In this document: positions 25,312 through 33,398 of the stretch, piece by piece
Position numbering within the stretch: position 1 is the first letter of the stretch
Layout of the letters: every line of letters begins with the position of its first letter
NCBI GenBank assembly: GCA_041558415.1
Contig: JBFFEY010000015.1
Location: 1-53,341, forward strand
Source of the DNA: SG8-39 sp041558415
GTDB lineage: Bacteria > Pseudomonadota > Gammaproteobacteria > Burkholderiales > SG8-39
DNA: 53,341 bases
Reading direction: 5' to 3'
Notes under the pieces: generated by a model
Told to the model about the DNA's origin: nothing
What the model saw: the letters and a program-made list of their open reading frames with translations, nothing else
The model's database searches: none
Made by a program: the position numbers and the translations under genes

Positions 25312-25971
25312 TCAGCGCGAGCGCGCTGCCACCGCCAGGCGGCCGCGCTGGCGACCTGTGGCATCGAAGTTTTCCGGCTCGAGCCAGCGCTCGAACGCGC
25401 TGCGCAGCGTCGGCCACTCACCGTCCAGCATCGAGAACCATGCGCTGTCCCTGTTCGCAGCCTTCACCCACATGTGCTGACGGAACACGCCCTCGAAGGT
25501 AAAGCCGAAGCGCACCGCGGCCCGCTTCGACAGCGCGTTGCGATCGTCGCACTTCCATTCGAAGCGCCGGTAGCCGAGTTCGTCGAAGACATAGCGCGCG
25601 TGCAGATAGAACGCTTCGGTCGCCACGCGCGTGCGCGCAATCGCGGGGCCCCAGTAGATGCTGCCCAGCTCGATCACCCCGTGCTCGGGCACAACGCGCA
25701 TCAGCGCCTGGCGACCTTCGCAGCGACCGCTGGCGCGGTCGATGACCGCGAAGAACAGCGGATCATCGGGCTTCGCCTTGCTTTCGATCCAGGCCCGCAG
25801 TTCGTCGACGCCGGTCGGGGGAAGTTCGGACAGATAGTCGAAACGCGGCGCGTTGTCCGGCCCGGCGCATGCGGCATACAGGCTCTCGGCGTGCTGTGGA
25901 CCAAGCGGCTCGAGGCGCGCGTAACACCCCTCCAAGGATTGACGTGCGGGACGGGGACGCGGTGGAAGCAC
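25312..25971 (-). CDS. GNAT family N-acetyltransferase (RimJ/RimL type)
   Basis: An acetyl-CoA-dependent acetyltransferase of 219 residues. The acceptor may be a protein N-terminus, an amino acid or a small amine. The RimL-like pattern is visible: CYARLEPLGPQHAESLY near the N-terminus, IELGSIYWGPAIARTRVATEAFYL (the acetyl-CoA-binding strand and helix) and YRRFEWKCDDRNALSKRAAVRFGFTFEGVFRQHMW towards the end. It is followed 28 bp upstream on the same strand by the REC-cyclase gene, but a functional link is not evident. Confidence 0.9.
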   Translation of the reverse strand: MLPPRPRPARQSLEGCYARLEPLGPQHAESLYAACAGPDNAPRFDYLSELPPTGVDELRAWIESKAKPDDPLFFAVIDRASGRCEGRQALMRVVPEHGVIELGSIYWGPAIARTRVATEAFYLHARYVFDELGYRRFEWKCDDRNALSKRAAVRFGFTFEGVFRQHMWVKAANRDSAWFSMLDGEWPTLRSAFERWLEPENFDATGRQRGRLAVAARSR

Positions 25972-25999
25972 ACGTCCAGTCTAGCGTGCCCTCGGTGGT

Positions 26000-27082
26000 C
26001 TAGAGCACCCAGGCATCGACGGGTGCGGTGAAACCATCCAGCGTCAGCGGACCGATCTTGCGCGCCCCTGCCGGCGGACCGACACGCGCCATCGCCTTCG
26101 GGTCGACCAGGATGGCCCCGGCCTCGGCCTTCGCCGCCAGTCGGCCGGCGAGGTCGGCGACCCGACCGATGACGCCGTAGTCCCAGCGCCCCTGAAAGCC
26201 GATCGCACCGAGCGTGGCGAAGCCGAGCGCGGCGCCGATCGACAGCCCGACCGTTTGGCCGCGCTCGCGCCAGCGCGCCGCGAGCGGCGCGAACGCGCTG
26301 CGCAGCGCGAGCGCCATTTCCAGCGCCGACTGGGCGTGCCGCTCGTCCAGCACCGGATCATTGAAGACCACCAGCGCCGATTCGCCCGAAAAACGCATCA
26401 GCACGCCGTCGTAGGCATCGATTACGCGGCCGAGCATGGCGTGGTACTCGCCCAGGAAGGCCATGACCTCTTCCGGCTCGGCCGCCTCGTTGAACAGCGC
26501 GAATCCGCGCAGGTCGCAGCGCACGGCGGTGATCTCGCGGCGGTGCGTCTTGAGCGCACCCTCGCTGCCCGAGGCGAGAATCGCCTCGGCCAGCTTGGGC
26601 GAAAAGAAACCGCGCAGGCGTCCGAGCCGCGAGAGCTGGTCGGACTGCGCGTGCACGGTCGAGGCGAGCATGCGTCTGTGCTGCGACAACGCCAGATGCG
26701 CTCGCACGCGCGCCAGCACGACCGGCTCCGACAGCGGCTTGGTCACGTAATCCACCGCGCCCACCTCGAAGCCGCGCCGTTCGTCCTCGACCTCGTCGAG
26801 CGCGGTACAGAAGATCACCGGTATGCCGCGCGTCACACTGTCCGCCTTCAGCCGGCGGCAGACTTCATAGCCATCCATGTCGGGCAGCTTGATGTCGAGC
26901 ATGATCAGGTCGGGCTGCTTCGCGGCCGCGATGCGCAGCGCCTCCTCGCCGGTCATCGACACCAGTAGGTCGTAGTGCCGCCCGAGGATAGCTTCTAGGA
27001 TGAGGAGGTTCGAGCCGACGTCGTCGACGATGAGCAGGCGCGCGCGCTCGCGCGCTCGCGCCTCAACCGGGTTCGCCGCCAT
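26000..27082 (-). CDS. Response regulator with degenerate class III nucleotide cyclase domain
   Basis: A 360-residue REC-cyclase protein. The REC domain (about 14-130) is complete: D20-D21, phospho-acceptor D63 in LIMLDIKLPD, and K115 in VTKPLS. After a helical linker with the FFSPKLAEAIL motif typical of this cyclase group, the catalytic domain keeps the first metal Asp (D190 in CDLRGF). The second metal Asp is Glu (E234 in RFSGES, usually GD), and the transition-state Asn is Asp (D310 in VADLAGRL, Arg314 kept). cAMP synthesis is therefore doubtful. ATG 27082 puts the REC domain near the N-terminus; a GTG at 27130 would add 16 residues. No histidine kinase is adjacent. Confidence 0.88.
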   Translation of the reverse strand: MAANPVEARARERARLLIVDDVGSNLLILEAILGRHYDLLVSMTGEEALRIAAAKQPDLIMLDIKLPDMDGYEVCRRLKADSVTRGIPVIFCTALDEVEDERRGFEVGAVDYVTKPLSEPVVLARVRAHLALSQHRRMLASTVHAQSDQLSRLGRLRGFFSPKLAEAILASGSEGALKTHRREITAVRCDLRGFALFNEAAEPEEVMAFLGEYHAMLGRVIDAYDGVLMRFSGESALVVFNDPVLDERHAQSALEMALALRSAFAPLAARWRERGQTVGLSIGAALGFATLGAIGFQGRWDYGVIGRVADLAGRLAAKAEAGAILVDPKAMARVGPPAGARKIGPLTLDGFTAPVDAWVL

Positions 27083-27148
27083 GGCGCATGCTAGCGCTCG
27101 CCTGGCAAGGCCGTCTGCGGAAAACCGCACACTTTCTTGCGACGCGCT

Positions 27149-28429
27149 TCAACTCCGCTCCTCCACGCCGCACCACTCCGCGATGAACAACGCGACCGCA
27201 CGCGTCACGCGGCGCAGCGATTCGAGTTCCACGCGCTCGTCGAAGGCGTGGATGTTCTCGGCTTTCGGGCCGTAGACCAGCGCCGGAATGCCCGCATAAA
27301 GGCCGTAGAACCGCGCATCGGTCGTACCGGTGCCGATACGCTGGCCGAGCGCGGAGCCGGCGGCGGCTGCATGGCAATGCTCCAGCAGGCGCTGCGCCTC
27401 GGTGTCCTTCTGCAGCACATAGCCCTCGGCCTGGAAGCCGTGATAGACGATGCGCGGCGGGTTCTGCGCCAGAAACGCATCTTTCTGGGCGGCCGCGGCG
27501 AGCGTCGCCTCGACCTCGGCGCGCACGGTGGCGAGGTCCTGCCCGGGGTACAGGCCGATACGCATGTCGAAGGTGCACCACGACGGCACGCTCGAGGTCC
27601 AGTCACCGCCCTCGATGCGGCTGACGACGAAGTTGATCGGGTGCGCGTGCTCGGCGAAGGCCGGATGCTTGCGTTCGTTCCAGCGTTCCTCGAGGGCATG
27701 CAGCGCCGCGATCAGGGGAAAGCAGGCCTCGATCGCGTTGGCCCCGGTGCTCGCGTAGGCGACGTGCGCCGGCTTGCCGCGCACCTTGACCTGAAACCAC
27801 ATCACGCCGACCTGCGCCGCGCCGAGCGTCTCGCCGCTCGGCTCGGTGATGAGCGCCGCCTCGGCGCGGTAGCCGCGCTGCAGGCAGGCGAGCGCACCGT
27901 TGCCGGTGCACTCTTCCTCGATCACCGACTGCAGATAGAGGTCTGCTGCCGGCGCAAGCCCGAGCCGCGCCAGTGCATCGAGCGCAAACAGGTTGGCCGA
28001 CAGTCCCGCCTTCATGTCGCCTGCGCCACGACCGCTCATCCAGCCGTCCGCAATGCGCGGCTCGAACGGTGGATGTCGCCACATGTCCAGCGGCCCGGTC
28101 GGCACGACGTCGATGTGGCCGTTGAGAATCAGCGAGCGGCCCTGCGCCGTGCCGGCCGGGCGGTGGGCGCCGACCACGTTCCAGGCATCCTCGTACGACA
28201 CCGCCACCGGGGAGAAGCCCGGCAGGTGCTGGATGTCCTCGACGCGCACTTTCCAGCGGTCCACCGAAAGTCCGCGTGCGCGCAGTGCCGCGGCCATGTA
28301 ATCCTGGGCCGGCGCCTCCTGGCAGCGCAGCGAGGGCAGGCGCGTCAGCTCGGCGAGGAATCGCAGCTGGCCGTCGAAACCCTCGTCGACGGCGCGAAAC
28401 AGCCTGTTGTGAAGGTCAGGGGCGAGCAT
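27149..28429 (-). CDS. M20 family metallopeptidase/deacylase (ArgE/DapE type)
   Basis: A 426-residue zinc hydrolase of the M20 family, which removes acyl groups from amino acids or cleaves small peptides. The metal and catalytic motifs are in order: LNGHIDVVP (first His and catalytic Asp), SGRGAGDMKAGL (bridging Asp), VIEEECTGNGA (catalytic Glu and metal Glu) and, at the C-terminus, HAFDERV (last His). A dimerisation domain (about 200-310) starts with VGVMWFQVKVRGKPAH. GGAG lies just upstream of the ATG. It matches the group annotated as ArgE/DapE-like deacylases; the substrate is not predictable. It is divergent from pagL. Confidence 0.9.
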   Translation of the reverse strand: MLAPDLHNRLFRAVDEGFDGQLRFLAELTRLPSLRCQEAPAQDYMAAALRARGLSVDRWKVRVEDIQHLPGFSPVAVSYEDAWNVVGAHRPAGTAQGRSLILNGHIDVVPTGPLDMWRHPPFEPRIADGWMSGRGAGDMKAGLSANLFALDALARLGLAPAADLYLQSVIEEECTGNGALACLQRGYRAEAALITEPSGETLGAAQVGVMWFQVKVRGKPAHVAYASTGANAIEACFPLIAALHALEERWNERKHPAFAEHAHPINFVVSRIEGGDWTSSVPSWCTFDMRIGLYPGQDLATVRAEVEATLAAAAQKDAFLAQNPPRIVYHGFQAEGYVLQKDTEAQRLLEHCHAAAAGSALGQRIGTGTTDARFYGLYAGIPALVYGPKAENIHAFDERVELESLRRVTRAVALFIAEWCGVEERS

Positions 28430-28577
28430 GGGTCTCCAAATAGAACCTTAGATAAAACATTAAACCTCTTGCATAACCAATTGAAATAAAGTAGCTTAGC
28501 CAATACGAGTCTGTCCGGAGTAACGTCTCCGGGGTGCGGACAGGAGAATAACAAGCAACGCCCGAGCGAGGCAGCCG
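28430..28577. promoter_or_regulatory. AT-rich divergent control region with a foldable pagL leader
   Basis: This 148-bp gap has an AT-rich stretch at about 28438-28505, unlike the rest of the window, and must hold the promoters of the M20 gene and pagL. The pagL side carries overlapping inverted repeats. CCGGAG/CTCCGG (28515-28520 with 28527-28532) and CTGTCCG/CGGACAG (28511-28517 with 28537-28543) share bases, so they are mutually exclusive stems. Confidence 0.45.
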
Positions 28578-29174
28578 ATGGGACTTCCTTCTTCCGTATC
28601 AGCCAGAACGGCGCGGCCGCGTCATGCGACGGCCATCGCCCTTGCCGCCACGCTGCTGCTCGGCGCGGCGGCGCCCGCCGCCGCCATCGACGGCGTGTCG
28701 TTATCGGGCGGCACCGACGCCGTGAGCAACGCCAGCGTTGATCTCTACCGCGTCGGCATCCAGTGGGACTGGCACAAGCGCTGGCTCGAGAACGGCAACT
28801 GGCATCTCGGCGGCCACTGGGACCTGCAGGCCGGCTATTGGGACAACTCGAGCACCAACAGGACCAATTCGGGGCTGTGGGAGCTCGGTTTCACGCCCGT
28901 GTTCCGCGTCCAGCAAACCCAGCCATCGGCGATCTCGCCGTACTTCGAGTTCGGTGTCGGTGCGCACCTCTTGTCGGAAACATCGGTGAGCACGGAACGC
29001 CGCTTCAGCACCGCCCTCCAGTTCGGCTCGCACGCCGGCATCGGCGCGCGCTTCGGACCCAAGAACGCCTTCGACCTGAGCTACCGCTACCAGCACTTGT
29101 CGAACGCGAAGATAAAGCAGCCGAACAACGGCATCGACTTCCACATCCTGCGGCTCGGCTACTGGTTCAAGTAG
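28578..29174 (+). CDS. pagL: Lipid A 3-O-deacylase PagL-like outer-membrane protein
   Basis: An outer-membrane beta-barrel esterase that removes the 3-O acyl chain from lipid A, changing endotoxin and membrane properties. The protein has 198 residues with a long signal peptide ending near APAAA. The catalytic motif RYQHLSNA holds His173 and Ser175, as in PagL. The chain ends in Tyr-Trp-Phe-Lys (GYWFK), an outer-membrane beta-strand ending. Alternating amphipathic strands run throughout. The AT-rich upstream region and structured leader suggest regulated expression (inference). hslO follows on the same strand after 54 bp. Confidence 0.9.
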   Translation: MGLPSSVSARTARPRHATAIALAATLLLGAAAPAAAIDGVSLSGGTDAVSNASVDLYRVGIQWDWHKRWLENGNWHLGGHWDLQAGYWDNSSTNRTNSGLWELGFTPVFRVQQTQPSAISPYFEFGVGAHLLSETSVSTERRFSTALQFGSHAGIGARFGPKNAFDLSYRYQHLSNAKIKQPNNGIDFHILRLGYWFK

Positions 29175-29228
29175 CGCGGCGCGGCGGGTACGGTTGACGC
29201 TCCGCGTGCCGAGCCGCATCCTCGGGCC

Positions 29229-30092
29229 ATGGCGCCCGATTACGTCCAGCGCTTCGTTTTCGAGCAGCTGAAAATTCGCGGGCGGCTGGTCTGCCTGACG
29301 CGGGCCTGGCAGCGCATGCTGGAGGGACGCGACTACCCGGGCGAAGTCGCCGCCCTGCTCGGCCACACCACCGCGCTGGCGGTGCTGCTTGCGGCGAACC
29401 GCAAGGGCAGCGGCCGTATCACCTTGCAGGTGCAGGGCTCCGGGCCGGTCGATCTTCTGGTCGCCGACTGCGACGCCGCGCTACGTATCCGTGGCATGGC
29501 GCGCCACGCGGCGACGGCGCTTGCGGGACGCAGCGAGCGCGCCCTGCTCGGCGACGGCCGGCTGGCGCTGACGCTCGACGACGCCGTCAGCGGACAGCTC
29601 TACCAGAGCCTGGTGCCGCTCGAGGGCGAATCGATGGCGGAGATCTTCGAGCACTACATCGCGCAGTCCGAGCAGCTGCCGGCTTTCCTGCGTCTGCACG
29701 CGGACGGGGACACGCTCGCGGGCCTGCTGCTCGAGAAGCTGCCCGAGGCGGACGCGCGCGACGCGGACGGCTGGAGCCGCGTCTCGCAGCTCGCTGCGAC
29801 GCTTTCGCTCGATGACGCGCGCGTGCTCCGCGGTGAGGATCTCCTCGTGCGGCTGTTCCCGCAGGAACTGCTGCGCGTCTTTCCGCTCGACGCAGTCGCG
29901 TACCACTGTCCCTACGATCTGGCGAAAGTCGAGGAAGTGCTGCGCGGGCTCGGAAGGCAGGAAGTCGAGGCCATGCTCGCCGAGGGCGGCGAGATCGTGA
30001 TTCGCAACGAGATGTGCAATCACGAATACCGTTTCGATGCCGGTTCGATCGCCGCTTTGTTCGACACGGCCAAGGCGGGGTCGCGGCGCTGA
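29229..30092 (+). CDS. hslO: Hsp33-family redox chaperone with incomplete zinc motif
   Basis: Cytoplasmic holdase of the Hsp33 family, 287 residues, normal length. The N-terminal domain is typical (RGRLVCLTRAW, DYPGEVAALLGHTTALAVLLAAN, GSGPVDLLVADCD). The C-terminal redox switch normally has four zinc cysteines as CxC and CxxC. Here they read C227-P-Y and N260-E-M-C263, so two of the four are missing while surrounding sequence is kept (VEEVLRGLGRQEVEAMLAEGG, CNHEYRFD). The classical zinc-release/disulphide activation cannot work in the standard way. It may be activated by unfolding or heat, or bind zinc differently using nearby His (inference). Confidence 0.9.
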   Translation: MAPDYVQRFVFEQLKIRGRLVCLTRAWQRMLEGRDYPGEVAALLGHTTALAVLLAANRKGSGRITLQVQGSGPVDLLVADCDAALRIRGMARHAATALAGRSERALLGDGRLALTLDDAVSGQLYQSLVPLEGESMAEIFEHYIAQSEQLPAFLRLHADGDTLAGLLLEKLPEADARDADGWSRVSQLAATLSLDDARVLRGEDLLVRLFPQELLRVFPLDAVAYHCPYDLAKVEEVLRGLGRQEVEAMLAEGGEIVIRNEMCNHEYRFDAGSIAALFDTAKAGSRR

Positions 30093-30108
30093 AGCGGGCG
30101 CCCAGCGC

Positions 30109-30564
30109 TCAGCCGGGCCTGCGCCGCAGGTAGAACTGGTGGCCGACCATCGACAGGACGACTTTGTCCTTCTGGTTGAGCAGTTCCCAGTGGAAGGTGA
30201 CGAGGCCGCGCTCGGGGCGCGAGCGCGACGGGCGGCTCTCGAGTACGGTGGCGCGAAAGCGCAGCGTGTCGCCGGGGCGCACGGGGTGCAGAAAGCGCAG
30301 CTCGTTGATGCCCGGCGACCCCACGCACGACGAGTCCGTCAGGTAGGCATCGCACATCATGCGCATCGCCACGCCGCAGGACTGCCAGCCCGAAGCGATG
30401 AGCCCGCCAAACGGCGTCGCGGCCGCGGCCTCGGGGTCGACGTGGTAGCGCTGCGGATCCCAGTCGCGGGCGAAGGCGATGATGTCGTCCTCCGCGAGGG
30501 TGCGCGCGCCGTGCTCGATCACCTGTCCCGGCTTGAAGTCTTCCCAGCAATAACGGTAGTTCAT
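30109..30564 (-). CDS. MaoC family (R)-hydratase-like protein
   Basis: A 151-residue hot-dog-fold protein of the MaoC dehydratase group, which hydrates enoyl-CoA esters. The active-site region is FARDWDPQRYHVDPEAAAATPFGGLIASGW, where Asp-x-x-x-x-His matches the family Asp/His dyad. NELRFLHPVRPGDTLR follows in the usual place. The start ATG 30564 (MNYRYCWEDFKPGQ) has GAGG upstream; a longer open frame to 30609 is less likely. It stands alone between convergent hslO and a divergent BON lipoprotein gene. Confidence 0.88.
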   Translation of the reverse strand: MNYRYCWEDFKPGQVIEHGARTLAEDDIIAFARDWDPQRYHVDPEAAAATPFGGLIASGWQSCGVAMRMMCDAYLTDSSCVGSPGINELRFLHPVRPGDTLRFRATVLESRPSRSRPERGLVTFHWELLNQKDKVVLSMVGHQFYLRRRPG

Positions 30565-30622
30565 GTCAGCCCCTCGCCCCGCCGACGATTTTAGGCGGTC
30601 CCCGCGCATCGCGCGGGCGCGC

Positions 30623-30628
30623 TAGACT
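30623..30628 (+). promoter_or_regulatory. Possible -10 element of the BON lipoprotein gene
   Basis: TAGACT lies 30 bp before the ATG at 30659. The same hexamer appears at 46912-46917 before another gene start, and TAGAAT precedes livK. No good -35 is visible. Confidence 0.3.
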
Positions 30629-30658
30629 GCGCAGCAACACAACCCACCGGGAGTCCGC

Positions 30659-31099
30659 ATGTCAACGGTCCGCCCTGCCCTCGCCCTCTCCGTTGCGCTC
30701 GCCGTCGGTTCGATGCTCAATGCCTGCGGCAAGGAGGAAGCGCCCAAGCCGCCGGCGAAGCCGGCCGCTTCGGCGCCGACGGCGCCCGCGTCAGCGCCGC
30801 CCGCTGCGTCCGCGCCCGCGCCGCAGGCGACGACCCCGGTCGCCCCGGCGCAACCGGCAACGCCCGCACCGAGCGTGTCCGATCCCGACAAGGTGCTCGC
30901 CAAGAAGGTCAAATCCGCGCTCGACACCACCCAGGGTGTGCCCGGACAGCAGATCGACGTCACCGCCAAAGGCGGTGCGGTGACGCTGTGGGGAACGGTC
31001 GCCGATCCCGTGGAACAGGCCAAGGCCGTCGAGGCGGCGAAAGCGGTCCCCGGCGTCAAGGCCGTCGAGAACAAACTGGCGATCGTGAAAGGCTCTTAG
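30659..31099 (+). CDS. BON-domain lipoprotein
   Basis: Predicted envelope lipoprotein of 146 residues. The signal peptide ends in MLNAC (lipobox Cys near residue 23). A roughly 45-residue Ala/Pro-rich linker (KPPAKPAASAPTAPASAPP and so on) follows. A single BON domain (about 75-143) has VLAKKVKSALDTT, the GAVTLWGTV strand and PGVKAVENKLAIV. BON domains bind phospholipid or attach to the outer membrane or peptidoglycan, as in OsmY and DolP. The linker suggests the domain is held away from the membrane. The partner is not known. Confidence 0.88.
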   Translation: MSTVRPALALSVALAVGSMLNACGKEEAPKPPAKPAASAPTAPASAPPAASAPAPQATTPVAPAQPATPAPSVSDPDKVLAKKVKSALDTTQGVPGQQIDVTAKGGAVTLWGTVADPVEQAKAVEAAKAVPGVKAVENKLAIVKGS

Positions 31100-31106
31100 C
31101 GCTGCG

Positions 31107-32231
31107 CTACGCGACGGCCTTGACCGCGCGCGCGGGCCGCGCCAGCTTCGCGCCCGGCCACAGCTCGTGGTGGCAGCGTGCGTACTGCGGCGGGTAGTCG
31201 ACCTTCACGCCGAAGTGCTCGGCCGCGTGCCAAACCCAGCGCGGGTTGTCGAGCATGCCGCGTGCAAGCGCCACCATGTCCGCCTGGCCCGAGGCGACCA
31301 CTGCCTCGGCCTGGTCGGGATCCGCGATCAGCCCGACCGCGCGCACCGCGATCGGCACCGCTTTCTTCACCTGCGCCGCGAGGCCCACCTGGTAGCCCGG
31401 CCCGATCGGGATGCGCGCCTGCGGCGCCATCGCGCCGCTCGAGACGCAGACGTAGTGGTAGCCAATCGTCTTCAATTCAGCGGCGAACGCGATCGCGTCC
31501 TCCGGGCCCGCCCCGCCCTCGACCCAGTCGTTGGCGCTGATGCGCGCACCGAGCGCACGCCCCTTCGGCCAGGCATCGCGCACCGCGCGCGCCACCTCGA
31601 GCGGCAGGCGCATGCGCTTTTCACGGCTGCCGCCCCAGTCGTCGCTGCGCGTATTGGCGAGCGGCGACAGAAACTGGTGCAGCAGATAGCCGTGCGCCGC
31701 GTGGAGCTCGACGACGTCGAAGCCCGCGCGCGCCGCGCGTGCCGCCGCGCTAGCGAAGGCGTCCACCAGCCGGCGCATGTCGTCGGCCTCCGCCGCGCGC
31801 GGCAGGTGCCAGCCATCGCCGAAAGGGATCGCGGACGGCGCGAGCGTCTGCCAGGGCGACTCGCCGGCCGCTAACGGCTTACCGCCCAGCCAGGGCACCT
31901 GCGTCGACGCCTTGCGCCCGGCGTGACCGAGCTGCACGCCGATCGGCGAGCGGCTGATGCGTCGGTAGGCGTCGACGACGCGCTTCATCGCCGCCTCGTT
32001 CTCGTCCGAATAGAGGCCGGTGCAGCCATGCGAAATACGGCCCTCGCGCGTCACCCCGGTGGCCTCGACGACCGTCAGCCCGGCCCCGGAAACGGCCATG
32101 CTGCCGAGGTGGATGAGGTGCCAGTCGGTCATCGTGCCGTCGACGGCGGAGTACTGGCACATCGGCGCCACGACGATGCGGTTCGGCAGCGTGACGCCGC
32201 CCAGTTGGATCGGGGTGAAGAGGGTGCTCAT
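31107..32231 (-). CDS. NADH:flavin oxidoreductase/Old Yellow Enzyme (YqjM-like)
   Basis: A 374-residue FMN ene-reductase. It begins with LFTPIQLGGVTLPNRIVVAPMCQYSA, where the Cys of MCQYS is the YqjM-type flavin-modulating residue. The substrate-binding His pair lies in ELHAAHGYLLHQF, followed by SPLANTRSDDWGGS. The FMN phosphate site lies near VRAVGLIADPDQAE and ALARGMLDNP. Such enzymes reduce C=C bonds conjugated to carbonyl or nitro groups using NAD(P)H. ATG 32231 is chosen because AAGG lies upstream; ATG 32243 would add four residues. It is the last gene of the operon starting at 34774. Confidence 0.92.
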   Translation of the reverse strand: MSTLFTPIQLGGVTLPNRIVVAPMCQYSAVDGTMTDWHLIHLGSMAVSGAGLTVVEATGVTREGRISHGCTGLYSDENEAAMKRVVDAYRRISRSPIGVQLGHAGRKASTQVPWLGGKPLAAGESPWQTLAPSAIPFGDGWHLPRAAEADDMRRLVDAFASAAARAARAGFDVVELHAAHGYLLHQFLSPLANTRSDDWGGSREKRMRLPLEVARAVRDAWPKGRALGARISANDWVEGGAGPEDAIAFAAELKTIGYHYVCVSSGAMAPQARIPIGPGYQVGLAAQVKKAVPIAVRAVGLIADPDQAEAVVASGQADMVALARGMLDNPRWVWHAAEHFGVKVDYPPQYARCHHELWPGAKLARPARAVKAVA

Positions 32232-32286
32232 GGGCCTTTCCATTCAGGTTCGAGGGGGTCTTGCTCGACAGCGGCAGCCCGGTTCA

Positions 32287-33375
32287 CTACCCCGGGGTGC
32301 CGATTGCAACCGGGCGCACCGCGGAACCCGCACTTCCGCGCTCGCGCAACGGCAAGATCATCGTGCACGACGTCCACACCTTGTCGTTCGCCAGTGCGTC
32401 AAGCTTGACGTTCTCCATATGATGGATGCCGGCCTGCGACAGCATGTGGTGGTGCACCGCGAAGGGCAGTCCGGGCGGCGTGCCAGGCGCCGGACCCGCT
32501 TTCCCGGCGAGCATGCCCTCGGCGACCGGATCGACGAACGGCGTGTCGAGCCCGATCGCCACGATGCGTTTCCTCGCCAGGAGCTGCGCGGCGTCGTAGC
32601 CTAGGCCAGGCGCCATGCCGTAATAGAACTTCGCGGTATCGGGGTCCTGCCAGTGGTCGCCCCAGCCGGTGCGGATATACACCACGTCGCCGGGCTGGAT
32701 GCCGCGCTTCGCCAGCCCCTGCTTCTTGAGCATCTCTTCGATGTGCTTCGCCGTCACCACCTCGCCCGCTTTCATAGGCTTGCCGCCACCCACGTGCCGC
32801 TTGGCATCGAGCAGAACCGCGGTCGTGACGAGGGGCGGCGCTTTCTCCATACCGAGCTTCAGCAGAGGCGAATCGGCCGTCGGCTTCACTGCGGCCTGCT
32901 TGTGCCCGCCGTAGTAGGTCGCGCTGTTCGCGGGAAACGGCGATTTGCCGTCCCAGGGTGCGCCGAGTACCGCGAAGTGTCCGAGCGCGTCGATCTGCGT
33001 CGCCTGCGCGGCCGGCTCGGCACCCGCCTCGAGTTGCTCGCCATTGAACGCGTGCGCGCTGCCGGGAAGGCCTGCCGTCGGCTTGTATTTCTGCACATAC
33101 GGTCCCGTAAACGGCGACTTCGGCATGGTGTTGGAGCGTTCATAGGACAGCTCGTAAGCCTTTGCCTGCGGCCTTCCAAGATGCCAGCCGCAGCGCATCC
33201 AAGTCCCGGCGCCGATCTGGTTCGCCATCCCCCTCTCGTCGCCCGCAGCCCAGGGCGGCGCCGGAATCCGCTTCGCGGCCTCCGTTATCAGCTTGTGCGG
33301 CTCTGCGGCCTGCAGCGGCAGTGTCCCGGCGCAAGCCGCGAGTACGGCGACCGCAATCGCGCTTTTATGTCGCAT
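32287..33375 (-). CDS. Exported cyclase-family (metal-dependent hydrolase) protein, copy 1
   Basis: A 362-residue member of the 'putative cyclase'/kynurenine formamidase-like family, with a signal peptide (MRHKSAIAVAVLAACAGTLPLQAA). The metal motif region reads ATQIDALGHF, so the canonical HxGTHxDxxxH has Gln in place of the second His while Asp and the last His stay. Further family blocks are VLLDAKRHVGGG, GDVVYIRTGWGDHW and GLDTPFVD. It probably hydrolyses an amide or lactone-like bond in the periplasm. GGGGAGGGG precedes the ATG. It follows the nitrile hydratase-like alpha gene by 23 bp and precedes the ene-reductase by 55 bp. A second family member lies at 46964. Confidence 0.88.
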   Translation of the reverse strand: MRHKSAIAVAVLAACAGTLPLQAAEPHKLITEAAKRIPAPPWAAGDERGMANQIGAGTWMRCGWHLGRPQAKAYELSYERSNTMPKSPFTGPYVQKYKPTAGLPGSAHAFNGEQLEAGAEPAAQATQIDALGHFAVLGAPWDGKSPFPANSATYYGGHKQAAVKPTADSPLLKLGMEKAPPLVTTAVLLDAKRHVGGGKPMKAGEVVTAKHIEEMLKKQGLAKRGIQPGDVVYIRTGWGDHWQDPDTAKFYYGMAPGLGYDAAQLLARKRIVAIGLDTPFVDPVAEGMLAGKAGPAPGTPPGLPFAVHHHMLSQAGIHHMENVKLDALANDKVWTSCTMILPLRERGSAGSAVRPVAIGTPG

Positions 33376-33398
33376 GGCCCCTCCCCTCTGGTTGATCG

